Below are positions 1 to 9,025 of a stretch of DNA of 45,849 nt, piece by piece. Both the position numbers and the translations under genes were made by a program. Position 1 is the first letter of the stretch. Each line of letters starts with the position of its first letter. The notes beneath the pieces were generated by a model. It was given only the letters and a program-made list of their open reading frames with translations. It was not told where the DNA came from and searched no databases. The DNA is from Paracoccaceae bacterium (GTDB lineage: Bacteria > Pseudomonadota > Alphaproteobacteria > Rhodobacterales > Rhodobacteraceae): NCBI GenBank assembly GCA_024636555.1, contig JAGXGW010000037.1, forward strand, positions 1-45,849, read 5' to 3'.

Positions 1-2843
1 CCACCGTCATCGCGCCGGCGACGGCGGATGACACGGTCAGCATGCTGGGGGCCGGCTTGCTGGCAAGCGGCGGTGCGCTGGGAGCAGCTGGCGGGGCTGC
101 GGCACTTGCCGCCGGATCGCTTCTGGTGGGCGCGGCGGGCGGAAATGGCGGCAACACCGAGACTGGCACCGCAGGTGAAGGCGATAGTGGCGGCGGCGGT
201 ACAGGTGGCGGTGGAGATGGGCCGCGTTTGCCGACAGTGGATCAGGGCGAGATCGTGGTGACGGACGGTGACGCCCAGACCATCGTGATCGGCGGTACCG
301 CCGAGCCGGGTGCCAGCGTGGAGGTCACGATCGACACGATCACCGTGGTGACGACACCCGACGGGACGGGGGCCTGGCAGGCTACTTTCGAGGGTGACAA
401 CTTCCCCGAAGACGGCACCTATCCGGTCGTCGTCATCGTGACCCAGCCAGATGGAAGCGTGGTTGATCTGACCGGTCCCAATGTGCTGATCGACACGACA
501 CCGCCGGAACTGACCTTTACACAAGGTACGGTCTCGACCGGTCATGTCGTCAACCTCGACGAGCATAACGACGGTGTCAGGATCGCGGGCACCAGCGAGC
601 CGGATGCACTGATCGCCGTCACCGTGGACGGGGTGACCCGCACGGATACGGTGGATTCTGCGGGCAACTGGTCTGTCACCTTCACGCCGCAGGAAGTGCC
701 CGGCGGCGAGGTGACGCGGGATGTGACGGTCACCGCCACGGACGGTTTCGGCAACAGCGCTGTCTATACCGACAGCGTGGCGCTGGATACGATCCCCGAT
801 CCGATCGTGATCCATTCCGCAGCGGTCGGTGGCGACGGCGTGGTGAACGGGACCGAGGCGCAGGGCGGTGTCCGCGTGACCGGCACCTCGACACCGGGCA
901 ATACCCTGACCCTGACCTATGACGACGGGGTGCAGACGATCACCAAATCGGTCACCGTGCAGGCCGATGGCAACTGGTTTGTGGATTACCAGCCAGGAGA
1001 GGTGCGTCAGGGCGAATATGATGTCTCTCTCACTGCGACCACCTCGGATGCGGCGGGCAATATCGGCAGGCAGACCGGCGGTTTCCATGTCGATACGGCG
1101 CATTTCCTGCAGATCGATCCCGCCCCGCTGGGCGAGGCCAATCTGATCAACGCCGCCGCTGCCGATGGCGGTGTCGTGCTGCAAGGTACCACGCAGCCCG
1201 GCTCGGTTGTGGAGGTGCGTTTCGGCTCCGTCACGCGGCAGGTGACCTCCACGGACGGTACATGGTCGGTCGCGTTTCAGGGCGATGATTTCGCCCGCGA
1301 CGAATATGATGCGACCTTCTCTGTCACGGCGCGCGATGCGGCTGGCAACGTCAGCACGGCCACGCGGGATGTGCGTGTGGATACGGTTGTGGATGTCGCC
1401 ATCACCGGCGATATCGGCCAGAACGGGCTGATCAACATGGCCGCGCGGGAGCAGGGTGTGACGATCAGCGGCACGACGGATGCCGGATCGAACAGCGTGA
1501 CGGTGCTGGTTGGTGGCGTGTCGCGGCCTGCGGTGGTGGATGCGTTCGGCAACTGGCAGGCGCGGTTCGAGGCGGCGGATCTGCCGCAGGGTCAGGGCGA
1601 TCTGAGCGTTGTGGCAACGGCCACGGATGCGGCCCGCAACACATCCAGCAGCATGCCGCGCAACGTCCGCTACGATACCGAAGTGCGTGATTTCGCCTTC
1701 ATCTCGACAGGGGCTGCGGATGACGGGGTGATCAACGGGGCCGAGGCGCAGACGGGGTTCTTCGTCACCGGTCGGGTCGAGGCGGGCTCGCGGGTTGTCG
1801 TCACGCTGGACGGTGTTCAGCGCGAGGCGAATGTGCTGTCCGACGGACGCTGGAGCGTCCGGTTCGAGGAAGGCGCGGTGCGCAGTGGTGAATATCCGAG
1901 CGAACTGATCGCAGTTGCAACGGATGCCGCAGGCAATACGGCGCGCCTGTCGCAGCCTGTGCGGGTGGATACGCAGCTGAACCTGCTGGAACTGACCACT
2001 CCTGTTGCGGGTGACAATATCATCAATATCGTCGAGGCGAACGCAGGCGTTATGGTGACAGGCCGTGTCGAGACGCCGTTGGCCGGCGTGCAGCGCTCGA
2101 CCGTCGAGGTTGAATTCGGCGGGGTGCGTTATCCCGCCACGGTGGCGGCAGACGGCACATGGCAGGCCATGATCCCGTCGGAGGGCATTGGGCGCAGCAA
2201 CTCCACCGCGGACCTTGTGGTGCATGCACGGGACGCGGCAGGCAACACCGGCTTTGTGACGCATACAGTCTCCATCGATACCGAGGCGCCCGACCATCCC
2301 CGCGTCGAAAGCTATACCCGCGACAGCTCCGGTATCCGCAGTGTCTCGCTTGCGCTGACCGAAGATGATGTTGCGCTGACGGAACTGCGGGCTGACGGCG
2401 CGCTGGTGCCCACCAACTCTACCGGCTTCGACATCGTGCCCTTGGGCGAAAGCCTGCACCACTTCGGGCAAACCCTGCCGGACGGGTCGCATCTGGTCAT
2501 CACCGCCACCGATCAGGCGGGCAACCAGAGCGGCACGTTCCTTGCCTTTGACGAATTGTCCGCATCGGTCATTGATCTGTCTTCGCCCTTGGCTGCGGGC
2601 CTGCAGATCGACACGATTGATCTGACCTTCGCCGAGGACAGCACCCTGAGCCTGACGGAGGCACAGATCCTTTCCCTGTCGCCGGATGCGCGCAGCGTCA
2701 CGATTCGCGGTGGCGAGGATGATGCCGTCACCCTGTCCGGCGCGGAGCGCGACGGCAGCGAGGTCATCGAGGGCCGCAACTACGCGGTCTATACCATGGG
2801 CGAGGCACGGGTGATCATCGACGAGGACATCCGGATCTACTGA
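1..2843 (+). CDS. Bap/Lap-type Ig-like repeat adhesin, type I secreted (5' end missing)
   Basis: The reading frame is open from base 3 with no stop before the window edge, so the N-terminus lies outside; the first visible ATG (42) need not be the start. The visible part has a hydrophobic Ala/Gly segment (bases 42-150), as found after the N-terminal prefix of BapA-like adhesins. A Gly-rich linker and about seven Ig-like units of 90-100 residues follow. The C-terminus (about 2640-2843) has the layout of type I secretion targets of the VCA0849 class: a segment like DDAVTLSG, then YAVYTMGEARVIIDEDI at the very end. No RTX nonapeptides are seen. It is probably exported by the three genes downstream and acts at the cell surface in adhesion or biofilm formation. 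The secretion class is inferred from layout and neighbours; the ligand is unknown. Confidence 0.85.
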   Translation, partial: TVIAPATADDTVSMLGAGLLASGGALGAAGGAAALAAGSLLVGAAGGNGGNTETGTAGEGDSGGGGTGGGGDGPRLPTVDQGEIVVTDGDAQTIVIGGTAEPGASVEVTIDTITVVTTPDGTGAWQATFEGDNFPEDGTYPVVVIVTQPDGSVVDLTGPNVLIDTTPPELTFTQGTVSTGHVVNLDEHNDGVRIAGTSEPDALIAVTVDGVTRTDTVDSAGNWSVTFTPQEVPGGEVTRDVTVTATDGFGNSAVYTDSVALDTIPDPIVIHSAAVGGDGVVNGTEAQGGVRVTGTSTPGNTLTLTYDDGVQTITKSVTVQADGNWFVDYQPGEVRQGEYDVSLTATTSDAAGNIGRQTGGFHVDTAHFLQIDPAPLGEANLINAAAADGGVVLQGTTQPGSVVEVRFGSVTRQVTSTDGTWSVAFQGDDFARDEYDATFSVTARDAAGNVSTATRDVRVDTVVDVAITGDIGQNGLINMAAREQGVTISGTTDAGSNSVTVLVGGVSRPAVVDAFGNWQARFEAADLPQGQGDLSVVATATDAARNTSSSMPRNVRYDTEVRDFAFISTGAADDGVINGAEAQTGFFVTGRVEAGSRVVVTLDGVQREANVLSDGRWSVRFEEGAVRSGEYPSELIAVATDAAGNTARLSQPVRVDTQLNLLELTTPVAGDNIINIVEANAGVMVTGRVETPLAGVQRSTVEVEFGGVRYPATVAADGTWQAMIPSEGIGRSNSTADLVVHARDAAGNTGFVTHTVSIDTEAPDHPRVESYTRDSSGIRSVSLALTEDDVALTELRADGALVPTNSTGFDIVPLGESLHHFGQTLPDGSHLVITATDQAGNQSGTFLAFDELSASVIDLSSPLAAGLQIDTIDLTFAEDSTLSLTEAQILSLSPDARSVTIRGGEDDAVTLSGAERDGSEVIEGRNYAVYTMGEARVIIDEDIRIY
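540..2290 (+). repeat. Tandem Ig-like coding repeats in the adhesin
   Basis: Consecutive units of roughly 270-300 bp each start with a segment like VVNGTEAQGGVRVTGTS, LINAAAADGGVVLQGTT, VINGAEAQTGFFVTGRV or IINIVEANAGVMVTGRV. Each then carries a W-containing strand (GNWSVTF, GTWSVAF, GRWSVRF) and ends in ATDAAGN followed by a VDT or IDT motif. Clear starts lie near 540, 835, 1140, 1425, 1725 and 2015, and a more diverged unit lies near 250-510. The units are alike in protein but diverged in DNA, so this is an old array and not a recent slippage product. Confidence 0.8.
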
Positions 2844-2865
2844 GGCAGTCCTGTGCAAATGCGGC

Positions 2866-2888
2866 ACCATCCGGCCGGGCCGGATGGT
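2866..2888 (+). other. Perfect inverted repeat between adhesin and secretion genes
   Basis: ACCATCCGGCC is followed, across a single G, by its exact complement GGCCGGATGGT in the 93-bp gap between the adhesin stop and the tolC-like start. As RNA it would form a strong hairpin with a small GC loop. No T-run follows, so it is not a standard intrinsic terminator. A role in mRNA processing, or in lowering exporter expression relative to adhesin, is inference. Confidence 0.5.
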
Positions 2889-2936
2889 TCGGAACAAGCG
2901 CGGATCAGCGCGGAAACATCGAGACAAGGGACTGGC

Positions 2937-4280
2937 ATGAGGCAGGGCAGTATCACCCGAACAGGCGGGCGCATCTTGCGCCCGGCGCTGGGTTGCGCTG
3001 TCATTCTGGCCTTGGCGGGCTGTCTGGGGCAAACCGAGGGCGCAGGCGTCAGCCGGATGCTGATGCCCGCGGCACCACCGCTTGGCGAGGGGCTGGATGG
3101 CGGCGTGCAAGGGGCTGCGGTCTCCGAAGTTCTGACCGATCTGATGGCGCGTCGCAGCGCCCTACCGGAAGGCAGCGCTCTTGAGCGTATCGCGGGCGAG
3201 GTCTTGGTGGACGAGACGCGTGCCGCCGGGGCCGAGTTGCGCAGCGCAAGGCTGCGGGCGCGGGCGCAATCGCGCAACTGGTTGCCCAGCGTCGGGCCGC
3301 AGGTCAGCCTGAGCAGTCTGGGTTCGGTCGTGGCGATGCTGGTGGTCGAGCAGGTTCTCTTCGACAATGGCCGCAAACAGGCGGAACGCGATTTCGCGCA
3401 GGCCGACGTCGAAGTGGCCGCTGTCGAAATGGTGCAGGACAGCAACGAGCGGGTGCTGACGGCGCTGACGCTGTATCTCGCGGCCCTTGAGGCGCAGGAC
3501 AAGGCAGCGCTTGCCACCGCGTCAGAGCGGGACATGGGACATTTCGAATGGATCATGTCCGAACGCGTTGCAGGCGGTATCTCGGACCGGTCCGATCTTC
3601 AGGTGTTGCGGCAGAAGATGGCCGAGATCCGCGCCAGCCAGCAGACAGAGACCGAGGCGGCGAGAACGGCGCTGGCGGAACTCGCCGCGATGGGGGTGCA
3701 GGTTGACAACCTGCCCGCGCGCACCGCTTTTTCGGCGCTGGTCCTGCCGACACCCGTGCCTGTGCCGCTCGCCGTCCGGCTGGCCGAGGCCGAGATGGGC
3801 CGCGCCGAAGCCAGCGCCCGGATTCAACGGGCCGGTTTCCTTCCGGGGCTGACCGCAACCGGAGCGTTGGGGCGGGGCGCGCCTGACCCTTCGGTGGATC
3901 TGCGGATGGCACGGCCGCTGGGGTTTGGTACAGGCGATGATCTGCGCGCGATCGCGGCGGAGACCGAAGGGGAACGTCGCAAGGTCGATCAGGCCCGCGA
4001 GGAGACAAACCGCCGCCTGCGCCGTCTGGAGCAGGAGCGCATCGCCTTGACGCGACAGGCGCAGGAAGCCGCCGGTCTGAGCAGCCGCGCCAAGGCCAAT
4101 CTGGACCTGTTCCAGATCCAGTACGACGAAGGCCAGCGGCAGGTGATGGATGTTGTCGGGCTTTACGAGCAATTCGCGCGTCAGCAGCAGGCGGCCTTGT
4201 CTTTGCACTATCGCGCTGTGCTGACCGAGGTGCAGATCGCCGCCGCCTTGGGCCTTCTGGCTGACGGGGACAAGCTGTGA
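2937..4280 (+). CDS. TolC-family outer-membrane channel of the type I secretion system, predicted lipoprotein
   Basis: A protein of 447 residues. It is the outer-membrane exit duct expected for the ABC/HlyD pair downstream. The ATG at 2937 is preferred over an in-frame ATG at 2853 because AAGGGA sits just upstream and translation then begins directly with a signal peptide. That peptide ends in a lipobox, LALAGC near residue 30, so the protein is probably lipidated. The remainder is rich in Ala, Arg, Glu and Gln with long helical stretches, including VVEQVLFDNGRKQAERDFAQ near the middle and NLDLFQIQYDEGQRQVMDVV near the end, which are typical of TolC/LapE-like proteins. Its stop overlaps the next start by 4 bp (GTGA), showing translational coupling. 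Confidence 0.88.
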   Translation: MRQGSITRTGGRILRPALGCAVILALAGCLGQTEGAGVSRMLMPAAPPLGEGLDGGVQGAAVSEVLTDLMARRSALPEGSALERIAGEVLVDETRAAGAELRSARLRARAQSRNWLPSVGPQVSLSSLGSVVAMLVVEQVLFDNGRKQAERDFAQADVEVAAVEMVQDSNERVLTALTLYLAALEAQDKAALATASERDMGHFEWIMSERVAGGISDRSDLQVLRQKMAEIRASQQTETEAARTALAELAAMGVQVDNLPARTAFSALVLPTPVPVPLAVRLAEAEMGRAEASARIQRAGFLPGLTATGALGRGAPDPSVDLRMARPLGFGTGDDLRAIAAETEGERRKVDQAREETNRRLRRLEQERIALTRQAQEAAGLSSRAKANLDLFQIQYDEGQRQVMDVVGLYEQFARQQQAALSLHYRAVLTEVQIAAALGLLADGDKL

Positions 4281-6625
4281 GCGGGGCAGGCCAGACATTG
4301 CGCGCCTTGGGCGATGCATTGCGGAGCGGGGCGTTACGGGGCGGGGCGGGTGCCTCTGTCCTGAACGCAGCCGGATCGACGGCAGGGCAGGCGTTGAGCA
4401 CCATCCGCAACCGTCTGCAATCCGTACCGGTCGCGCGGTTACGCTCCGACGGCACGGCGGGTAATCGCAGCGCCGACGGGGCAGAGGCGGGCGCATCAAC
4501 GGATCCGCGTGTTCAGGCGCGGGCGCAACTGGTGGCGGCATATGCCGGGCTGTTGGGCCGCACCGTGTTACAGCGCGATGTTGTCGAGGCGTTGCTGGCC
4601 GAGCGGGCAACCGAGGCCCAAGCCCGGCCCGAGGATTTTGTCAGTGCATTGACCGCCAGCGGATTGCTGGCACATGCGGCGCGGGACGCAACCGTAACAC
4701 CGGATCAATGGCCCGCGCTGGCCAGCATGCGGGGCGGACAGTGGGTGCTGGTGCTGGGACAGTCGGATCCGGCAGAGGATGCGGAACTGACGATCTATGA
4801 CGCGGACAGCCCTGACAAGCGCGTTGCGGTGACGCTGGCCGAGTTCACGCCGCATTTCGCCGGAATTGTGGTCCGCGCCGAGGCACCTTTGGGGCAACTG
4901 GCGCAGATCCACGGCGCAGCGGCCAAACCGGCGCATTGGTTCTGGGGCGAGTTCTCCGCCTTGCGGCGGCCCTTCGTCGATGTGATGCTGGGCTCTTTCG
5001 TGGCCAATCTGCTGGCCGTTTCGGTCGCGCTGTTCTCGCTTCAGGTCTATGACCGCGTGATCCCGCACCAGTCGCAGGCGACGCTGTGGGTGCTGGCGGC
5101 AGGGGCGGCGCTGGCGCTGATTATGGAGGCGGTGCTCAAGGTCGCGCGCGCGCAACTGATGGACGGGGCGGGGCGGCAGATCGAACTGACCGTGCAGGCA
5201 CGGCTGATGGAGCGTATTCTGGGCGCGCGCTCCGACATACAGGCCCGCAGCCCGTCGCAGATATTCAACGCCATGCGCGATTTCGGAGCGGTGCGCGAGT
5301 TCTTCACAACGGCGACCGTCGGCACGCTGGCCGATATTCCCTTTATCTTCGTATTCCTGCTGCTGGTGGCCTCAATCGGCGGTAATATCGTCTGGGTGCT
5401 GGTGCTGGGCGGCGTGCTCATGGTGCTGCCCGGTGCCCTGATGCAGCGCCGCATGATGCGTCTGACCGAGGAGGGGCAGGGCGCCTCGGCCCGCGCCGGA
5501 CGGCTGCTGCAAGAGGTGATCTACGAGCATGACACGCTGAAAACCCTGCGCGGCGAGGAGCGGATGCGCCGCAACTGGGCCGAGCTGACAGCCATGTCCG
5601 CGCTGACATCCTCGGAGCAGCGCAAACTGGCCTCCGCCCTGACGATCTGGGCGCAGGCTGTGCAGCAGGCGACCTATGTGGCCGCCGTGGTGCTTGGGGC
5701 CTATCTGGTGTTTGCGGGCGCGTTCACCGTCGGCTCCATCATCGCGGTCGGTATCCTGACCGGACGCACGCTTGCGCCGCTGTCGCAGTTGGCCAGCACG
5801 ATGGCGCGCTGGGGCAATGTGCGCGCGGCACTGGATGCGCTGGAGGTGATCGCCGACGCCCCGCAGGACCGTGACGCGCAACGCAGTTATCTGCGCCGCG
5901 AGCGGTTGGAGGGGCAGTTCGAACTGCGCGAGACGCAATTCCGCTACAGCGATGACGGGGCCACCGTGCTGGATATTCCCGCGCTGGCGATCATGCCGGG
6001 GCAGCGGGTGGCCGTGCTGGGGGCCAACGGGTCGGGCAAATCCACTTTCCTGCGGCTGTTGTCGGGGCTTTATGCGCCGACACGCGGGCGCTTGCTGGTG
6101 GATGGCACCGAACTGGCCCAGATCGAGCCGCGCGATCTGCGCCGGTCCGTCGGCTATCTGGGGCAGGATGTGCGGCTTTTCACCGGCAGCTTGCGCGACA
6201 ACCTGACCTTCAACCTGCTGGAACGCGATGACGAGCGGCTGATGCAGGCGCTGGATTTCGCGGGGCTTGGCCCCTTCGTCAAAGGCCACCCCAAGGGGCT
6301 TGATCTGGAACTTGGCGATGGTGGCGCGGGCCTGTCGATCGGGCAGCGCCAGTCGGTGGGCTGGGCGCGGCTGTGGTTGCAAAACCCCTCGGTCTGCCTG
6401 CTGGACGAGCCGACAGCCGCACTGGACCAGCGCCTTGAGGCCACATTGATCAGCCGGCTGGAAAGCTGGTTCGAGGGGCGCACCGTGGTGATTGCCACGC
6501 ACCGGATGCCGATCCTGTCGCTGACCAGCCGTGTGACTGTCTTGCAGAACGGACGCATGGCAGTGGACGGCCCGCGTGATCAGGTGTTGGCGCATCTGGC
6601 AGCGCCCGCAGGCGAGGGGCTTTGA
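4277..6625 (+). CDS. Type I secretion ABC transporter (LapB-like, with degenerate C39-like domain)
   Basis: A protein of 782 residues with a GTG start overlapping the upstream stop. A poorly conserved N-terminal stretch is followed by a peptidase-C39-like domain (about residues 75-210) without a recognisable catalytic Cys-His pair. Such domains bind the substrate without cutting it. Membrane segments follow (about 235-510), then the nucleotide-binding domain: Walker A GANGSGKST near residue 581, signature LSIGQRQ near 685, Walker B VCLLDEP near 705 and H-loop ATHR near 740. The signature reads LSIGQ, not the usual LSGGQ. Its place between the channel and adaptor genes and behind an adhesin makes it the inner-membrane motor exporting that adhesin. 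Confidence 0.93.
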   Translation: MSGAGQTLRALGDALRSGALRGGAGASVLNAAGSTAGQALSTIRNRLQSVPVARLRSDGTAGNRSADGAEAGASTDPRVQARAQLVAAYAGLLGRTVLQRDVVEALLAERATEAQARPEDFVSALTASGLLAHAARDATVTPDQWPALASMRGGQWVLVLGQSDPAEDAELTIYDADSPDKRVAVTLAEFTPHFAGIVVRAEAPLGQLAQIHGAAAKPAHWFWGEFSALRRPFVDVMLGSFVANLLAVSVALFSLQVYDRVIPHQSQATLWVLAAGAALALIMEAVLKVARAQLMDGAGRQIELTVQARLMERILGARSDIQARSPSQIFNAMRDFGAVREFFTTATVGTLADIPFIFVFLLLVASIGGNIVWVLVLGGVLMVLPGALMQRRMMRLTEEGQGASARAGRLLQEVIYEHDTLKTLRGEERMRRNWAELTAMSALTSSEQRKLASALTIWAQAVQQATYVAAVVLGAYLVFAGAFTVGSIIAVGILTGRTLAPLSQLASTMARWGNVRAALDALEVIADAPQDRDAQRSYLRRERLEGQFELRETQFRYSDDGATVLDIPALAIMPGQRVAVLGANGSGKSTFLRLLSGLYAPTRGRLLVDGTELAQIEPRDLRRSVGYLGQDVRLFTGSLRDNLTFNLLERDDERLMQALDFAGLGPFVKGHPKGLDLELGDGGAGLSIGQRQSVGWARLWLQNPSVCLLDEPTAALDQRLEATLISRLESWFEGRTVVIATHRMPILSLTSRVTVLQNGRMAVDGPRDQVLAHLAAPAGEGL

Positions 6626-6627
6626 CG

Positions 6628-7818
6628 ATGGCGACACCTTCAGCCCTGACCCTTGCCGCACAGATGAACGCGCGCCTGCGCGGGCCCAGTCTGACCATCT
6701 GGCTGTGTGCCGGCACGGTCTGGCTGTTCATCATCTGGGCCAGCATGGCCTTTGTCGACGAGATCGTGCGCGCCGAGGGCGAGATGATCTCGGCCTCGCG
6801 GCCCCAGATCATCCAGAACCTCGAAGGCGGCATTCTGGCGGAGCTGACGGTCCGCGAAGGCGATATGGTGCAGCGCGGCGATGTGCTGGCGCGGTTGCAG
6901 GGCACACAGTTCCGCGCCGCCGTCGACGACCTGCTGGACCAGATCGCCGCATTGGACATTCGCCGCCTGCGGCTTGAGGCGGAACTGGCCGGGCAGGACG
7001 CCTTTGCCGTGCCGGTCGATATCGCCGCACGCAACTCCGCCATGGTCGCCTCGGAACAGGCTTTGCTGGAGGCGCGCCAATCCGATCTGCGCGCCCGCAT
7101 CGCGGGCGCGGAGCGGGTGCTGGAACAGGCCCGTCAGGAAATGCGGATGATGGAATCCATGCTGGAGCGCAAGATCGTCGCCCTGATCGAGGTGACCCGC
7201 GCCCGCAAGGTCCATGCCGATGCGCGCATCCGGCATGACGAGATCATCACCGGGGCCGAGCTTGAACGCGCCGATTCCTATGCCAGCACCCTGCGCGAAC
7301 TGGCTACCCTGCGCCAGACCCTGCGCGCCAGTCAGGACCAGTTGACGCGGACCGTTCTCACCAGCCCGATGCGCGGCATCGTCAAGGCGGTCTCGGTCAC
7401 CACGATCGGCGGCGTTGTGCGTCCGGGCGAGGAGTTGTTGCAGATCATCCCGCTGGACGAGGAACTGCTCGTCGAGGCCCGCGTGCGCCCCGAGAATATC
7501 GCCAACATCCGCCCCGGTCAGGAGGCGACGATCAAGCTGACGGCCTATGATTACACGATCTTCGGCACGCTCAAGGGCAGGGTGGATGTGATCTCGGCCG
7601 ACACGTTCAAGGACGAGCGCACCCGCGATGCGGACGCGGCCGCACATTACCGCGTAACGCTGCGGGTCGATATGAAGAACCTGACCGAGCGGCAGGCCTC
7701 GGTCCAGATCAGGCCGGGGATGCAGGCCTCGGTCGAGTTGCACACGGGTCGCAAGACGGTGCTGCAATACCTGCTCAAACCGCTCTACAAATCGCGCGAG
7801 GCGTTCCGCGAGCCATAA
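6628..7818 (+). CDS. HlyD-family periplasmic adaptor of the type I secretion system
   Basis: A protein of 396 residues from the ATG at 6628, which has an AGGGG ribosome site 8 bases upstream. A TTG at 6622 is possible but less likely. One N-terminal membrane helix (about residues 22-42) is followed by the lipoyl-like motif QIIQNLEGGILAELTVREGD, which is diagnostic of HlyD/LapC adaptors. Next come long coiled-coil helices (about 95-230), the second lipoyl half (LTSPMRGIVKAVSVTTIGG) and a C-terminal beta-barrel region (RPGQEATIKLTAYDY). It links the ABC exporter to the outer-membrane channel. It is the last gene of the secretion operon, and convergent dtd follows. Confidence 0.93.
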   Translation: MATPSALTLAAQMNARLRGPSLTIWLCAGTVWLFIIWASMAFVDEIVRAEGEMISASRPQIIQNLEGGILAELTVREGDMVQRGDVLARLQGTQFRAAVDDLLDQIAALDIRRLRLEAELAGQDAFAVPVDIAARNSAMVASEQALLEARQSDLRARIAGAERVLEQARQEMRMMESMLERKIVALIEVTRARKVHADARIRHDEIITGAELERADSYASTLRELATLRQTLRASQDQLTRTVLTSPMRGIVKAVSVTTIGGVVRPGEELLQIIPLDEELLVEARVRPENIANIRPGQEATIKLTAYDYTIFGTLKGRVDVISADTFKDERTRDADAAAHYRVTLRVDMKNLTERQASVQIRPGMQASVELHTGRKTVLQYLLKPLYKSREAFREP

Positions 7819-7870
7819 GGCGGCTTTTGCGGTTTGAACGCGGCGGGCATGTCCGGCAGAGGCGGGATTC

Positions 7871-7893
7871 GAGTATTTGCGGCAAGATGAAGC
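7871..7893 (+). repeat. 23-bp intergenic motif, copy A
   Basis: The sequence is GAGTATTT then GCGGCAAGATGAAGC, lying between the convergent 3' ends of the HlyD gene and dtd. It matches the family consensus GRKTATTTGMGGCAAG followed by AWGAAGC. Confidence 0.7.
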
Positions 7894-7908
7894 CGGGTCT
7901 GGTGGACG

Positions 7909-8346
7909 TTAAAGGTCGAGCCAGATGGTGACGGGGCCGTCGTTGACCAGCTCCACGGCCATATCCGCGCCGAATTCGCCGGTTTCGGTGGGGATGCCCA
8001 AAGCGGCAAGGCTGGCCGCGAAATGCTGGTAGAGGCGGCGGCCCTCGTCAGGGGCGGCGGCGGCGGAAAATCCCGGACGGTTGCCGCGCGATGTATCGGC
8101 CGCCAGCGTGAACTGGCTGACCACCAATGCGCCGCCGCCGGTATCGAGGATGGAGCGGTTCATCCGGCCCGCGTCATCCTTGAAGATCCGCAGCTTGGCG
8201 ATCTTGGCGGCCATCTGGTCGGCCTGCGCTTCGGTGTCGCCCTGCATGGCGCAGACCAGCACCAGCAGACCGGGGCCGCATTGCCCGATCATTGTGCCGT
8301 CCACGCTGACGCTGGCGCGGGTGACGCGCTGGATCAGGGCGCGCAT
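7909..8346 (-). CDS. dtd: D-aminoacyl-tRNA deacylase
   Basis: A protein of 145 residues, the normal length for DTD. It hydrolyses D-aminoacyl-tRNAs (and glycine mischarged on tRNA-Ala) and so keeps D-amino acids out of proteins. The start [17 protein letters not shown] is the classical DTD N-terminus. The catalytic motif SQFTL and the Gly-cisPro motif in GPVTIW near the C-terminus are both present. A longer open frame runs upstream, but the ATG at 8346 gives the family start and lies 1 base beyond the nitroreductase stop, so dtd is the last gene of the minus-strand operon. Confidence 0.95.
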   Translation of the reverse strand: MRALIQRVTRASVSVDGTMIGQCGPGLLVLVCAMQGDTEAQADQMAAKIAKLRIFKDDAGRMNRSILDTGGGALVVSQFTLAADTSRGNRPGFSAAAAPDEGRRLYQHFAASLAALGIPTETGEFGADMAVELVNDGPVTIWLDL

Positions 8347-8347
8347 C

Positions 8348-9025
8348 TCAGCCGCGCCAGTCGAGGATTTCGGACAAAGGCGCGCGCTCTGTGCGAAAGG
8401 CGTTGGCGGGATGGTCGGGATCGGCATAGCCGAACGAGATGGCGCAGAGGATGTGGCGCTCCTCTGGGATGGCGAACCAGTCCCGCAGGAAAGGCGCCTG
8501 TGCCGCGACAGCCGCCTGCGGGATCGAGGCGACACCGCGCGCCTGTGCGGCCAGCGTGAACAAGGACACGAAGCCGCCGCTATCCATCGCGCCGTAGGGG
8601 CCAAGATCGGCCTCGGTGGTGATGATGGCGACATGCGGCGCGCCGAACAGGCGGTAGTTTTCCAGCATCTGCGCCTGTGTGGCGGCGCGGTCTTCCTTGG
8701 GGATGCCGAGGCTGTCGTAAAGCTGGAACCCGCAGGTGCGGCGACGCTCCTTGTAGACACCGGCATATTGGCGCGGCCATTCCAGATCGGGCTTTGGCGG
8801 CTGGCTGGTGGCAGCCGCAAACAGCGCATCGCGGAAGCGGTCGGTCTCGGGCGCGCGGGTCACGATGACCTGCCACGGTTGCGCGTTGCACCATGACGGC
8901 ACCCGTGCCGCACTGGTCGTGATCTGTTCAATCACAGCATCGGGCACCGGATCGGCGCGGAAGGCGCGGCAGCTATGACGGGTCTTAAGCAGCGTATCCA
9001 GCGTGGCGGCGGGGTCGTCTTTCAT
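8348..9025 (-). CDS. Nitroreductase-family FMN oxidoreductase
   Basis: A protein of 225 residues. The N-terminal motif [14 protein letters not shown] and the segment [17 protein letters not shown] are the FMN-binding signatures of the nitroreductase fold. The C-terminal part [17 protein letters not shown] is also typical. Such enzymes reduce nitro compounds, quinones or flavins with NAD(P)H; the substrate cannot be read from sequence. The ATG at 9025 overlaps the TGA of the zinc-ribbon gene (TGATG), and GGAG lies just upstream, so the two are translationally coupled. Confidence 0.9.
   Translation of the reverse strand: MKDDPAATLDTLLKTRHSCRAFRADPVPDAVIEQITTSAARVPSWCNAQPWQVIVTRAPETDRFRDALFAAATSQPPKPDLEWPRQYAGVYKERRRTCGFQLYDSLGIPKEDRAATQAQMLENYRLFGAPHVAIITTEADLGPYGAMDSGGFVSLFTLAAQARGVASIPQAAVAAQAPFLRDWFAIPEERHILCAISFGYADPDHPANAFRTERAPLSEILDWRG

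Noticed and set aside
5372..6661. A 429-codon minus-strand frame opposite the ABC transporter
   Set aside because: It mirrors the Walker-motif region of a certain ABC exporter, and its His/Gln/Arg-rich composition is typical of a shadow frame.
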